Positions 1 to 8,536 of a stretch of 64,000 nucleotides of DNA are shown here, one piece after another. The stretch comes from Bradyrhizobium jicamae (GTDB taxonomy: Bacteria; Pseudomonadota; Alphaproteobacteria; Rhizobiales; Xanthobacteraceae): contig NZ_JAFCKQ010000015.1 in the NCBI RefSeq assembly GCF_018130215.1, positions 89,180-153,179 of the forward strand. The letters are read 5' to 3'. The notes under the pieces were generated by a model, which was not told where the DNA came from, did no database searches, and saw only the letters and a program-made list of their open reading frames with translations. How positions within the stretch are numbered: position 1 is the stretch's first letter; every line of letters starts with the position of its first letter. The translations under genes and the position numbers were made by a program.

Positions 1-838
1 GATCGCCCATCCCGGCGTCGCCAAGATCACCTTCACCGGATCGGACGCCACTGGAGCGAAGGTCTACGAGACCGCCGCGAAGAGCCTGAAACGCGTGTCG
101 CTCGAGCTCGGCGGCAAGTCCCCCAATATCGTGTTCGAGGATGCCGACCTGACGGCGGCGGCCGCCGGCGCCATCTCCGGCATCTTCGCCGCCACCGGCC
201 AGACCTGCATCGCCGGCTCGCGCCTGCTGGTGCAGAACTCGATCAAGGACAAGTTCGTCGCGCGCGTGCTGGAGCTGGCGCGGACCGCCAGGATCGGCGA
301 CCCGATGAAATCGGACACCAATGTCGGGCCGATCACGACGCCCGCGCAGTACAAGAAGGTGCTCGACTATATCGACATCGCCAAGACCGAAGGTGCGCGC
401 TGCCTGCTCGGCGGCAAGCCCGCCTCGGGTGCTGGCATCACCGGCGGCCAGTTCGTCGAGCCGACCATCTTCACCGATGTCGACAACTCGATGCGCATCG
501 CGCGAGAGGAAGTGTTCGGGCCGGTGCTCTCGATCATCGGCTTCGACACCGAGGAGGAGGCCGTCCGCATCGCCAACGACACGATCTACGGCCTCGCCGC
601 CGGGATCTGGACCAAGGACCTCGCCCGCGCGGTCCGCGTGCCGAAGCAGCTGCGCGCCGGCACCGTGTGGGTGAACACCTACCGCGCCATCAGCTACATG
701 ATGCCGTTCGGCGGCATGAAGCATTCCGGCGTCGGACGCGAGAGCGGCATCGACGCGGTGCGCGAATATCAGGAAACCAAGAGCGTCTGGATCTCGACCG
801 CGCAGGATGTGCCGGCCAATCCGTTCGTGATGCGCTGA
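1..838 (+). CDS. Aldehyde dehydrogenase, 3' part (5' end outside the window)
   Basis: This is the C-terminal part of an NAD(P)-dependent aldehyde dehydrogenase, which oxidises an aldehyde to the carboxylate. The frame is open from base 2, so the start lies upstream; a GTG at 95 is internal. The ELGGKSP motif carries the conserved general-base Glu (codon near 104), and GQTC carries the catalytic Cys (codon 206-208). The EEVFGPV and PFGGMKHSG motifs follow, and the protein ends with the family's usual tail. The ALDH fold is certain; the substrate is not readable. The next gene lies on the opposite strand, so the two converge with only about 20 bases between them. Confidence 0.95.
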   Translation, partial: IAHPGVAKITFTGSDATGAKVYETAAKSLKRVSLELGGKSPNIVFEDADLTAAAAGAISGIFAATGQTCIAGSRLLVQNSIKDKFVARVLELARTARIGDPMKSDTNVGPITTPAQYKKVLDYIDIAKTEGARCLLGGKPASGAGITGGQFVEPTIFTDVDNSMRIAREEVFGPVLSIIGFDTEEEAVRIANDTIYGLAAGIWTKDLARAVRVPKQLRAGTVWVNTYRAISYMMPFGGMKHSGVGRESGIDAVREYQETKSVWISTAQDVPANPFVMR

Positions 839-859
839 GGAGGCTCAAGCCCCTACCCT

Positions 860-2119
860 TCATGGCGCGACCAGCGAGAGCGCGAGCAGCGACAGCACCA
901 GGGCCGGAGCCATCACGCAGACGCCCAGCCGCAGGAAGCGGAGGGCACTGACGTGCTCGCCTTCCCGGCGCAGCGCGATCAGCCACAGGATCGTTGCGAG
1001 CGAGCCCGTGACTGAAAGATTGGGGCCGAGATCGACGCCGATCAGCACCGCGCCGGTGACGTGAGGGGACGACTGCGCGGTGTGCGTGGTCGTCGCCGCG
1101 ATCAGCCCCATCGGCAAATTGTTGATCAGGTTCGAGACGAGCGCCGTGACGATGCCGGCCCCCCACGCCGTCGCGTGGGGCGAGGCGGCCGTGGCACGCT
1201 TCAACGCGTCGGCGAGCGCGGGGAGCACGCCCGTGCGGTTGAGGCCTTCAACCAGGATGAACAGCCCGGCGACGAGAGGCAGGACCGACCACGAAATGTC
1301 CCGGACGATCGACGCCGGCGATTTTCGGCCGAGCAGCAGCACGATCGCGGTCACCACGGCGCCGCAGACGAACGTCGGCAGGCCGAGATCCGCGCCGACC
1401 GTCGATGCGGCGAGCAGGACCACGGCGGTCGCACCGATGCCGACGCCGACGATCGCGGCGGCTTTCGTCAGGGCGACGGCTTCGTCGCCGCTGCCTTCCA
1501 CGCCGCCGCGCAACGCGTTGCGCTGGCTGATCCGAAGCAGGATGAAGGTCGCCGCGATCGCCGCCACCGAGGGCAGCAGGAAGTAGTGCAGCCACTCCGG
1601 CAGCGTCGGCATCCGCGCGCCGAACAGCACGAGGTTCGCCGGATTCGAGATCGGAAGCACGAAGCTCGCGGCATTGGCGATGAACGCGCAGACGAACAGA
1701 TACGGCAGCGGCTCGACCTTCGCGGCGCGGGTCGCGGCGTAGACCGCAGGCGTCAGCACGACCGCAGTGGCGTCGTTCGACAGGAAAATCGTCACCAGCG
1801 TGCCGACCGCGTAGACGATCGCAAACAGCCGGGATGCCGATTTCCGCGAATGCCTGACGGCCTGCTCCGCGAGCCAGTCGAACAGGCCTTCCTTGCGCGC
1901 AACCTCGGCCAGCAGCATCATGCCGATCAGGAAGAAGTAGACGTCGGTGCCCTTTCCCGCGGCCGCCATCGCGTCCCGCCACGGCAGCAGGTCGAACGCG
2001 ACCAGCAGCACGGCGCCGGTGACGGCCCAGATGAATTCCGGCAGATTCCACGGGCGCGCGATGACGCCGAGGGTCGCGAAGCCCGCGATGCTCCAGGTTG
2101 CCGCGTGGTTGCCGAGCAT
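860..2119 (-). CDS. ArsB/SLC13-type inner-membrane permease
   Basis: A 419-residue, very hydrophobic protein with about eleven predicted membrane segments, typical of the ArsB/NhaD/SLC13 ion-transporter superfamily. Family-like motifs include FLSNDATAVVLTP in the first half and NLINNLPMGL in the second, the twin Asn-rich loops expected of this fold. ArsB members export arsenite; others move sodium or dicarboxylates, and no arsR or arsC lies nearby, so arsenite is only one option. The start used is the ATG at 2119, which overlaps the stop of the upstream MFS gene as TGATG, implying translational coupling. The open frame runs 360 bases further upstream, but that part is the antisense of the MFS gene. 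Confidence 0.85.
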   Translation of the reverse strand: MLGNHAATWSIAGFATLGVIARPWNLPEFIWAVTGAVLLVAFDLLPWRDAMAAAGKGTDVYFFLIGMMLLAEVARKEGLFDWLAEQAVRHSRKSASRLFAIVYAVGTLVTIFLSNDATAVVLTPAVYAATRAAKVEPLPYLFVCAFIANAASFVLPISNPANLVLFGARMPTLPEWLHYFLLPSVAAIAATFILLRISQRNALRGGVEGSGDEAVALTKAAAIVGVGIGATAVVLLAASTVGADLGLPTFVCGAVVTAIVLLLGRKSPASIVRDISWSVLPLVAGLFILVEGLNRTGVLPALADALKRATAASPHATAWGAGIVTALVSNLINNLPMGLIAATTTHTAQSSPHVTGAVLIGVDLGPNLSVTGSLATILWLIALRREGEHVSALRFLRLGVCVMAPALVLSLLALSLVAP

Positions 2120-3411
2120 CAGGCGACGCCCGTCACTGTCGCAGCCATCCCCTGATGCGCGCGCTCGGATTTCGCCGCGCAGGCCGGCTTGAGCAAGGGA
2201 GCAAAGACGATCCACAACGCGACCGAGATCGCCGCGAACCCGCCGAGGAGGAGGAACATCGGACCATAGCCGAGTTCCTGCGCGATCCAGCCGCCGATCG
2301 CCGGACTGAGCGAGGCCCCGATACCCTGGGTGGTCATCACCGCGCCCTGGCCGGCGTTGATCCGTCCCGTGCCATCGAGAATCCGCGCGACGAGGCCCGG
2401 TACCGCCACACTTTGCAGGCCGGCACCTACGCCGTCGAGAATTTGAACCGGATAGACGCCCCACCGGTTCACCAGCCACGCCGCGATGATACCCCGGATC
2501 GGCAGGGCGACGAACGACACCAGCAGCACCGGCCAGTAGCCGTCCTTCTCAGCCATGCGCATTGCGACGAGCGAAGTCAGGATCATGGTCCCCTGGGCGA
2601 TCACGATTGTTAGGGCGACGAAGCTCGCCGGATCGGCCTGCTTGTCGGCGACCACGGCGAGACCATAAAGCGGGAGCATTGCGGCGTTGCCTAGATGAAA
2701 GAAAAGCAGTGCCGCGGCAAGGACCAATAACGGCTTCGATGCGACCAGGACCTGCAATCCGCTCGCGGGCTTGTCGTCGTTGGTCGCGCGTGCGAGTCCG
2801 CGGGCCGCGTCATTGTCGATGGCGTCGCCCGGGATCATGAGCACCGATATGATCGAGAGGACACCGAACAACGCTGCGAGCCAGAACACGGCGTTGAAGC
2901 CGTACAGCCAGCCGACCAGACCGGATAGCCCGGCGCCGGCCATGTTGCCGGCGTGGTTGAAGGCCTGGTTGCGGCCGATCTGCCGATTGAAGCCGGCCTG
3001 ACGCACGATGCCGAGCGTGATGCCCGCGACGGCAGGACCGATCGCGGCGGCGGCGATTGCGGTTGCGACCTGCGAGGCCGCCACGAGCCAGAACTCCTGC
3101 GACAGCAGCACGAGTCCCGACGCGACGACGGTGAAAATGCCGGGAACGATGACGAACAGCCTCTTGCTGCGCGTGGCGTCGATCAACGCTCCGGCTGGCG
3201 TCGTCATCAACATCCCGGCGATGCCGCCGGCGGTCATCACCGTCCCGATCCAGCCGCTCTGCCAGCCATGCGCGAGCAGGAACACCCCCAGGAAGGGGCC
3301 GACGCCGGCCTGCATGTCCGCCATGAAGAAGTTCAGCGCGAGCAGCGGACGAAGCGCCCTGTCTTGATCCGCGTTCGGTGTGGTCACCGATTTGTTGGAT
3401 GAATTCGACAA
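2119..3411 (-). CDS. MFS transporter
   Basis: A 430-residue major facilitator superfamily permease with twelve predicted transmembrane helices and a short cytoplasmic N-terminus. The loop after helix 2 reads PAGALIDATRSKR, a variant of the MFS motif A (GxLaDrxGrr). The substrate cannot be inferred; this set of MFS proteins is usually annotated only as transporters. It forms a coupled pair with the ArsB-type permease through a one-base stop/start overlap. The open frame begins at a TTG (3411); no ATG is available before the first helix and the Shine-Dalgarno match (GGATGACGGA) is weak, so the exact start is uncertain. Confidence 0.85.
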   Translation of the reverse strand: MSNSSNKSVTTPNADQDRALRPLLALNFFMADMQAGVGPFLGVFLLAHGWQSGWIGTVMTAGGIAGMLMTTPAGALIDATRSKRLFVIVPGIFTVVASGLVLLSQEFWLVAASQVATAIAAAAIGPAVAGITLGIVRQAGFNRQIGRNQAFNHAGNMAGAGLSGLVGWLYGFNAVFWLAALFGVLSIISVLMIPGDAIDNDAARGLARATNDDKPASGLQVLVASKPLLVLAAALLFFHLGNAAMLPLYGLAVVADKQADPASFVALTIVIAQGTMILTSLVAMRMAEKDGYWPVLLVSFVALPIRGIIAAWLVNRWGVYPVQILDGVGAGLQSVAVPGLVARILDGTGRINAGQGAVMTTQGIGASLSPAIGGWIAQELGYGPMFLLLGGFAAISVALWIVFAPLLKPACAAKSERAHQGMAATVTGVA

Positions 3412-3465
3412 TCCGTCATCCGATCACTTTCGGCCGACATGCTTGCCGGCCGGTGCCAATCGAAT

Positions 3466-3488
3466 GGAGCCGGTTCTGTTCCGGCTCC
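3466..3488. repeat. Inverted repeat GGAGCCGG/CCGGCTCC in the MFS-AraC intergenic stretch
   Basis: A perfect 8-bp inverted repeat with a 7-base loop. The arm CCGGCTCC recurs in direct orientation at 3565-3572 and 3592-3599. It could be an operator cluster or a weak hairpin; no uridine run follows immediately on either strand. Confidence 0.5.
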
Positions 3489-3587
3489 AGGCTGTTTTTC
3501 TTCGACGTCACGCGAAGCGGTCACCTTGAACCCGGAAGGTTTCTGTTCGCCCTCCAATTCAACGCCGGCTCCGTTCTGTCGCCTGAT

Positions 3588-3704
3588 GAGTCCGGCTCCG
3601 TGTCGATCACACGCGAACTCGCCGAACTCCATGCCGGTTCCCTCACCCGTGACCGGTCCCCGCTCGGAGGACTGAGGGCCGCGATACGCCTTCCTTCCGC
3701 TGGC
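3588..3704 (+). pseudogene. Relic of a histidine-kinase C-terminus (HATPase_c end)
   Basis: The roughly 400 bases between the MFS gene and the AraC gene hold no intact gene. One forward reading frame contains SITRELAELHAGSLTRD and then AAIRLP. These resemble the end of a sensor-kinase ATPase domain, where GLGLSITRELAELHGGSL..D is followed by ..ATIRLP. The preceding glycine-rich G2 box is reduced to SGSVS, and there is no N box, G1 box or H box upstream, so it cannot be a working kinase. I read it as a decayed remnant. The assignment rests on motif memory, not alignment. A random open frame is the alternative. Confidence 0.45.
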
Positions 3705-3811
3705 TCGGATAGACCACCTTGCCTTCGTCCCGCTGTGACGCCGGAGGCCGACGGTAGAAACCTTGTCGCCGGTATCGGCGCGATCTAGGCTTGTGCCATT
3801 GAGGGCTCGCG

Positions 3812-4618
3812 ATGGACATCAAGCGGACATTGCCCGGTTCCCAACTTCGAGGCGTCGTGCGCGCGTTCGAGGAGAGACGCGTGGAGCTGGGACGCGCGGT
3901 GCTGGCCTGGCCCGTTGCGGCACGACCGCATCAAATCCTGAACATCCACGTGGCTGAGCCATATCGCGTTCGTATCGACGATGGTCAGGCGAAGCCGACG
4001 CCGGACATGAGCGTGATCGGACCGCAAACCTATCGTCGGGCGCATGTTTTCCTGTCGGGCTCGATCCATGTTTTCAACATTCTGTTTCAACCGACCGGTT
4101 TGAACCGATTGGTCGGAATCAACATGACGTCCCTTGTCAACCAGGACCCGGCGGCCTCGGATGTTCTTGGCAGATCCGCCACGGTTCTTGGCGACGTCGT
4201 CCGCATGGCACCGGACTTCGACCTGCGCGTCGCGGCTGTCGAACGCTGGATCGAGGCCAAGCTCGAAAGCCGCGGTCCGGACTGCACGATCGGACTCGCG
4301 TCACGCCGGATGATCGCCGTCCAGGGCCGCGCGCGGATCGAGCGGCTCGTTGCAAGATCCGGTTTCAGCACCAGTCAATTCCAGCGTCGTTTTGCGGCGC
4401 AGGTTGGAATGACACCGAAATTGTTCGCACGCACGATCCGGTTCGACAGGGCATTGGTCGCCCATCGCGACGCTCCGGACCGGCCCTGGACCGAGATCGT
4501 TCACGAACTCGGCTACTTCGATCAGGCCCATTTCATCCGCGAATGCCACGTCTTTGCCGGCCTGCCGCCAGGCCGCCTCGTCGGCGACTGGGAGAACATT
4601 TTTTTCCCCGGGGGATGA
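3812..4618 (+). CDS. AraC-family transcriptional regulator
   Basis: A 268-residue regulator. The C-terminal ~100 residues form the double helix-turn-helix DNA-binding domain of AraC/XylS proteins: RIERLVARSGFSTSQFQRRF is the first HTH, and the second includes HELGYFDQAHFIREC, matching the family signature (GYxdqsHFxRxFkr). The N-terminal ~150 residues would be the ligand-sensing part and resemble the DUF6597 type. It is followed in the same direction by a SnoaL-like protein and a cupin protein, its most likely local targets. The ATG at 3812 is preceded by GAGGG about ten bases upstream. Confidence 0.88.
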   Translation: MDIKRTLPGSQLRGVVRAFEERRVELGRAVLAWPVAARPHQILNIHVAEPYRVRIDDGQAKPTPDMSVIGPQTYRRAHVFLSGSIHVFNILFQPTGLNRLVGINMTSLVNQDPAASDVLGRSATVLGDVVRMAPDFDLRVAAVERWIEAKLESRGPDCTIGLASRRMIAVQGRARIERLVARSGFSTSQFQRRFAAQVGMTPKLFARTIRFDRALVAHRDAPDRPWTEIVHELGYFDQAHFIRECHVFAGLPPGRLVGDWENIFFPGG

Positions 4619-4684
4619 CCAAAATCTACAAGCGCTTCTGCCGGGTGTCCCGCAAGGTCCGCCCGAACCGGGAGGCCCGACGCG

Positions 4685-5173
4685 GTGACATGGATGACGC
4701 GACGCGAACTCGGCCTCATCACAGCCGGCATCATCGTCGCCGGCCCGGAAGCCGGAGCGATGAACATGCCGACGAACCTGGAACGCTTCAAAGCCATCGT
4801 CGAGCGCGGCTTTTCCCGGGGAGACCTCGCCGTCGCGGACGAGGTTTGCGCCGAGACGCTGATCGAACACGAATATCTGTCGAAAACCGATATCCCCGGC
4901 CCGCAGATCCTGAAGGCACAGATCGAGGATGCGAGGCACAGCATCAAGGACCTGAAGCTCAGCATAGAGGCGGTCGTGGAAGCCGGCGATACGGTGTGGG
5001 CGCGCAGCAAGGCAACGGGCGTCGATCCGCGCTCGGGCAAGCCAGTGGCCATCGATGTCATCGACATCTGCCGCTTTGCCGACGGCAAGCTCGTCGAGCA
5101 CTGGGGCGTGCCCGACCGGTTTGCGCTTCTTCACCAGGTCGGAGCGCTGCCGCGCCCGCCCGAACGAACCTGA
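4685..5173 (+). CDS. SnoaL-like / ester-cyclase family protein
   Basis: A 162-residue protein of the NTF2-like fold. The central and C-terminal parts (FVERGFSRGDL-type start, IDVIDICRFADGKLVEHWGVPD end) match SnoaL-like polyketide/ester cyclases, in which DGKIxExWxxxD is the usual closing motif. The N-terminus contains TRRELGLITAGIIVAG, which looks like a twin-arginine signal, so the protein may be exported. The GTG at 4685 is preferred because GGGAGG lies nine bases upstream; an ATG nine bases further in is possible. It lies between the AraC regulator and the cupin gene. Catalytic activity is not established for many members. Confidence 0.8.
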   Translation: MTWMTRRELGLITAGIIVAGPEAGAMNMPTNLERFKAIVERGFSRGDLAVADEVCAETLIEHEYLSKTDIPGPQILKAQIEDARHSIKDLKLSIEAVVEAGDTVWARSKATGVDPRSGKPVAIDVIDICRFADGKLVEHWGVPDRFALLHQVGALPRPPERT

Positions 5174-5198
5174 CGCACACGGTGTGAGGGAGGGCAAC

Positions 5199-5714
5199 AT
5201 GGCATCGCCCCGGGTTCTTGGCCCGCATGATGGTCACCTCGCAATTCTCGGCGGCACGAGCGCCCGGCTCATGATCGAGGGAGACGATGCCGGCCAACGC
5301 ATCGCCCTGGTCGAACATCCGATGCAGCCGCGCGCCCTCGCAGCGCCCATGCATCGGCATCATCGCGAAGACGAGTACAGCTTCGTCCTCGAGGGCAAGA
5401 TCGGGGCGCTGCTCGGCGATTCCGTCGTGATCGGCAATCCGGGAGACCTGCTCTTCAAGCCGCGCGAGCAATGGCACACGTTCTGGAACGCCGGGGACAC
5501 ACCAGCCCGGATACTGGAAATCATATCGCCTGCGGGGTTCGAGAACTATTTCCGTGAGCTGGGATCAGCGTTGATCGACGGTCCCCCCGATCCGCAGCGG
5601 CTCGCGGCGCTCTGCGCGCGCTATGAGCTCGACATGGACATGAGCAGCGTCCCCGGTCTCATCCAGCGCTTCGGGGTTCGCTTTCCAGGAACGCCGGCGG
5701 CCGCACCGCGCTGA
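5199..5714 (+). CDS. Cupin-domain protein
   Basis: A 171-residue single-domain cupin. The metal-binding motif 1 is visible as H52, H54 and E59 (MHRHHREDEY) with a downstream His at about 93 (QWHTFWN), the arrangement used by cupin dioxygenases and isomerases to hold a divalent metal. LEGKIGALLGD and GNPGDLLFKP are typical strands. The start is the ATG at 5199, with GAGGGAGGG just upstream. It lies 25 bases after the SnoaL-like gene and probably shares its transcript with the AraC regulator. The substrate is unknown. Confidence 0.85.
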   Translation: MASPRVLGPHDGHLAILGGTSARLMIEGDDAGQRIALVEHPMQPRALAAPMHRHHREDEYSFVLEGKIGALLGDSVVIGNPGDLLFKPREQWHTFWNAGDTPARILEIISPAGFENYFRELGSALIDGPPDPQRLAALCARYELDMDMSSVPGLIQRFGVRFPGTPAAAPR

Positions 5715-5758
5715 TTTGGCATTCTCGAGGGAGAGATGAGGTCGTCCGCCAATGCGCC

Positions 5759-6526
5759 TCACCCCTTCGCAGCACTCGGCACGCCGCCGAACAATTGCGC
5801 CTGCTCGGCGCGGGCGGCCTCGACGATGCGGCCGGTCGCGGTTTCGATCGCCTCGCGCAGGCGGTTGAGGAACTCTTCGCGCGGCAATCCCGGCGGCAGC
5901 GGATCGAGGAATTCGACCACCAGCGTCCCCGGATAGCGCATGAAGGTGCGGCGCGGCCAGAACAGCCCGGAATTGAGCGCGATCGGCAGGCACGGCACGG
6001 CACTCTCGACATAGATCTGGGCGACGCCGGCCTTGTAGTTCGGCGGCGCGCCTGGCGCCGTGCGGGTGCCCTCGGGGAAGATCACGAGCTGGCGGCCGAG
6101 CTTCACTTCGGCTGCCGCCTGCTTCAGCGTCTTCAAGAGCGAGCGCGGCCCGCCACCACGGTCGACCGAGATCATGCCGACCTTCTTGAGATACCAGCCG
6201 AACACCGGGATCATCATCAGCTCGCGCTTGAGGATGAACAGCGGATGGTCGAAGAACCGCACCAGCGCAAACGTCTCCCAGAACGACTGGTGCTTCGAGG
6301 CGACGACCAGCGGGCCCTTCGGAATCTTCTCGATGCCGCGGAATTCGATCCGGATGTTGCAGATCACGCGCATCAGAAACAGGCTGATGTTCGCCCACGC
6401 CGCCTCCAGCGCCATCAGCGCCCCCCGCGGCAGCAGCAGCGTCGGAATCGCAATGATGCACAGCACCACCAGCACGAGGTAGAACAGCACGTTGAAGACG
6501 AGCGAGCGCAGGAAGATCGAAGTCAT
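5759..6526 (-). CDS. 1-acyl-sn-glycerol-3-phosphate acyltransferase (PlsC family)
   Basis: A 255-residue membrane acyltransferase that would make phosphatidic acid from lysophosphatidic acid and an acyl donor. The protein begins with a long hydrophobic segment (residues 5-32). Motif I reads KHQSFWE (H79), so the usual HX4D is HX4E here, a variant common in related alphaproteobacterial proteins. Motif III is FPEGTR (about residue 150). The start is the ATG opening MTSIF; the open frame extends further upstream only through a dispersed repeat. It lies next to YdcF, ftsX and ftsE on the same strand, a conserved envelope block. Confidence 0.9.
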   Translation of the reverse strand: MTSIFLRSLVFNVLFYLVLVVLCIIAIPTLLLPRGALMALEAAWANISLFLMRVICNIRIEFRGIEKIPKGPLVVASKHQSFWETFALVRFFDHPLFILKRELMMIPVFGWYLKKVGMISVDRGGGPRSLLKTLKQAAAEVKLGRQLVIFPEGTRTAPGAPPNYKAGVAQIYVESAVPCLPIALNSGLFWPRRTFMRYPGTLVVEFLDPLPPGLPREEFLNRLREAIETATGRIVEAARAEQAQLFGGVPSAAKG

Positions 6527-6540
6527 TCTCAACACTATCC

Positions 6541-6600
6541 CCTGCACTGTCATCCCGGGGCGCGAAGCGAACCCGGATTCTCGAGGTTCCGCGATACACA
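6541..6600. repeat. Degenerate copy of a dispersed palindromic repeat
   Basis: The stretch contains CATCCCGGGGCGCGAAGCGA followed by ACCCGGATTCTCGAGGTTCC. It matches one half of the repeat seen complete at 37555-37631 and then diverges. It lies between the PlsC and YdcF genes and explains the spurious N-terminal extension of the PlsC frame. Confidence 0.6.
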
Positions 6601-6673
6601 ATTTTGTAACGTCGGTCTTGTCTATCTTAGGTCTGGCGCTGCGCACCATCCCGCAATGACGGTGCCTGCAATT

Positions 6674-7378
6674 TCAATTCGCCAGCGCCGTTGCCGGGCG
6701 GCGCTGCCCTGGCTCGCCGAGATCGGGGGCCAGATCGAGGCCGGCATCGGCCAGCCGCACCCGCACCTCCGCGGCGACGTATTTGGCGTATTCCGATAGC
6801 AAGAGACGGACGGTCGCGCCACTCGTCCACCAGGGTTCGTCGCGCCATTTGTCGCCCACCACGGCGAAGGGGATCAGGGTCACATCGGGCATCGCATGCG
6901 ACAGTTCCACGATCGCCCGCGGCATGTGGTAGTTGGACGTTACCACGATCAGCGACTTGAAGCCGCGCTCACGCACCCAGCGCCGGGTCTCCGCCGCGTT
7001 GCTGCGGGTGTTGACCGCGGAGTGGTCGAGATCGACGCAGCAGCGCATCAGCGGCTGGCTGTCCGGCACCGAGCGGGAGATGTCGTTGGCGTCGTTGGTC
7101 GGATGCACGCCCGAGATCAGCAACCGCTTGCCGTAGCCGGCGGCCAGCAGCTCCATCGCATCCGACACCCGCGACGAGCCGCCGGTCAGCACCACGATGC
7201 CGTCGGCATTGTGCGGCGGTTCGGCCTCCACCCCGCGGAGCTGCGACAGGAAACCGACGAAGCCGACCGCCGCCGCCACGAAGCAGAGCGCAAACGATGC
7301 CACGATGGCCGCACGCAACCAGCCTCGCGTGCGCGCGGCACGGACGTTCGGCGACGTATCGTCGAGCTGCAAACCCAT
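6674..7378 (-). CDS. YdcF family protein (DUF218)
   Basis: A 234-residue protein with one N-terminal membrane anchor (residues ~20-42) followed by a DUF218 domain. The motifs VVLTGG, SGVHPTND and TSNYHMPRA are those of the YdcF/SanA/ElyC group, which is linked to cell-envelope integrity. E. coli ElyC affects lipid-carrier metabolism and YdcF binds SAM, but no reaction is proven for this subfamily. The ATG at 7378 is chosen because the open frame upstream of it is made from a dispersed repeat (7418-7463). It lies in the PlsC-ftsX-ftsE block. Confidence 0.85.
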   Translation of the reverse strand: MGLQLDDTSPNVRAARTRGWLRAAIVASFALCFVAAAVGFVGFLSQLRGVEAEPPHNADGIVVLTGGSSRVSDAMELLAAGYGKRLLISGVHPTNDANDISRSVPDSQPLMRCCVDLDHSAVNTRSNAAETRRWVRERGFKSLIVVTSNYHMPRAIVELSHAMPDVTLIPFAVVGDKWRDEPWWTSGATVRLLLSEYAKYVAAEVRVRLADAGLDLAPDLGEPGQRRPATALAN

Positions 7379-7417
7379 GTGATGCGGTAGTTCCTCTCCC
7401 CCGGGGCCGATTTTAAG

Positions 7418-7463
7418 GCATGATCCGGAAAAGTGTGAAGCGGTTTTTCCGAAAAGATCATGC
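7418..7463. repeat. Dispersed palindromic element (GCATGATC...GATCATGC)
   Basis: A 46-base inverted repeat: the ends are GCATGATC and GATCATGC, and the inner arms are CGGAAAA and TTTTCCG. I recognise this as a high-copy intergenic element of Bradyrhizobium and related Rhizobiales. The following bases to about 7500 (AAAGCGCGATGA-like) probably belong to the same element. Confidence 0.75.
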
Positions 7464-7564
7464 TCAAACAAGGAGCTGAAGCGCGATGACTGTTCGTCCG
7501 ACCGCGCTTTGGCGCGAATTCATGCGAAGTGGAGTCCGGCTTTGCCGCAGGCCTTGGCGCGGCG

Positions 7565-8536
7565 TCACTCGATGTCATCGAGGGTCGCGAACAGGGTGCG
7601 CCGCGACGCCCATGCCGTGATCGCCGCGATCAGCACCGCCTGCGCGGCCAGCGCGAGATAACCCGATGGCCGCAACGAGAAGGTGCCGAGCAGGGCCGCG
7701 AACTGGTCGCCGACCGGCGTGCCGGCGAACCAGTTGGCGATCGATTCGGAGAAGCCGAACATCAGCATCGCCGCACCGCCGCCGATCAGGCCGCCCTCGA
7801 GCCCTAGCCGGAGGAAATGCCGCAGGAAACGGTTGGCGATGTAGCTGTCGCCGGCACCGACGAAATGCAGCACCTCGACGATCGGCCGGTTGGCCGCCAT
7901 CGCGCCGCGGGTGGCGAACGACACCGAGATGATGGTGGCGATGATGACGAGGATCAGGATGCCGACTCCTGCGAACACCGTGGCGCCGGTCATCGAGCGC
8001 ATGCGCTCGATCCAGGCGCGGTGATCGTCGACGCTGGCGGTCGGCGCCGCCTGCGTCACCCGCGCGCGCAGGCCGGCAAGATCGAGCGTCGTGCCGGGCT
8101 GCAGCCGCGCCACGATGACGCGCGGCACCGGCAGGTCGTCGATCGAGAGCCCGCTGCCGAGCCACGGCTCCAGCAGCTTGCCCGACTCCTCCTTGCTGAA
8201 CGGGCGAACCTCGAGGATTCCCGGCTGCGCGCGCATCGCATCCGCCGCCGCCTGTGAGTCGCGGTCGAGGTCGCGCCCGGGCGAGGGCCGCACCTGGATG
8301 GTGATCTCGCTCGAGACTTCCGATTGCCATTCGGCAGCGGACGCACTGACCAGCAGCACCGTGCCCGTCGTCATCGAGGCGAGGAAGGTCATGATCGCAA
8401 CGACCGCGACCAGCGCGCGGCCCGAGATCGAGGCGCGCGGCACGATCGGCGACATGTTGCGCGCCATGGCCGGGAGCTGCGGACGCTCGCGCCCGAGATC
8501 CACCAATGAGACCTGCTCGTCGCCGCTCCTATTCAT
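7565..8536 (-). CDS. ftsX: Cell division protein FtsX
   Basis: A 323-residue inner-membrane protein, the permease-like partner of FtsE in the divisome. FtsEX couples ATP hydrolysis to activation of peptidoglycan hydrolases at the septum. A first membrane segment (residues ~40-62) is followed by a periplasmic domain of about 130 residues. Three C-terminal segments with a FtsX/MacB-type core follow (ATIISVSFATRGAMAANRPIVEVLHFVGA). It starts eight bases inside the end of ftsE, the usual ftsEX overlap. The N-terminus is longer than in E. coli only in its cytoplasmic leader. Confidence 0.92.
   Translation of the reverse strand: MNRSGDEQVSLVDLGRERPQLPAMARNMSPIVPRASISGRALVAVVAIMTFLASMTTGTVLLVSASAAEWQSEVSSEITIQVRPSPGRDLDRDSQAAADAMRAQPGILEVRPFSKEESGKLLEPWLGSGLSIDDLPVPRVIVARLQPGTTLDLAGLRARVTQAAPTASVDDHRAWIERMRSMTGATVFAGVGILILVIIATIISVSFATRGAMAANRPIVEVLHFVGAGDSYIANRFLRHFLRLGLEGGLIGGGAAMLMFGFSESIANWFAGTPVGDQFAALLGTFSLRPSGYLALAAQAVLIAAITAWASRRTLFATLDDIE

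Noticed and set aside
1061..2155. Plus-strand open frame of 364 codons rich in Arg, Asp and Gly
   Set aside because: It is antisense to the ArsB-type permease and has no domain character.
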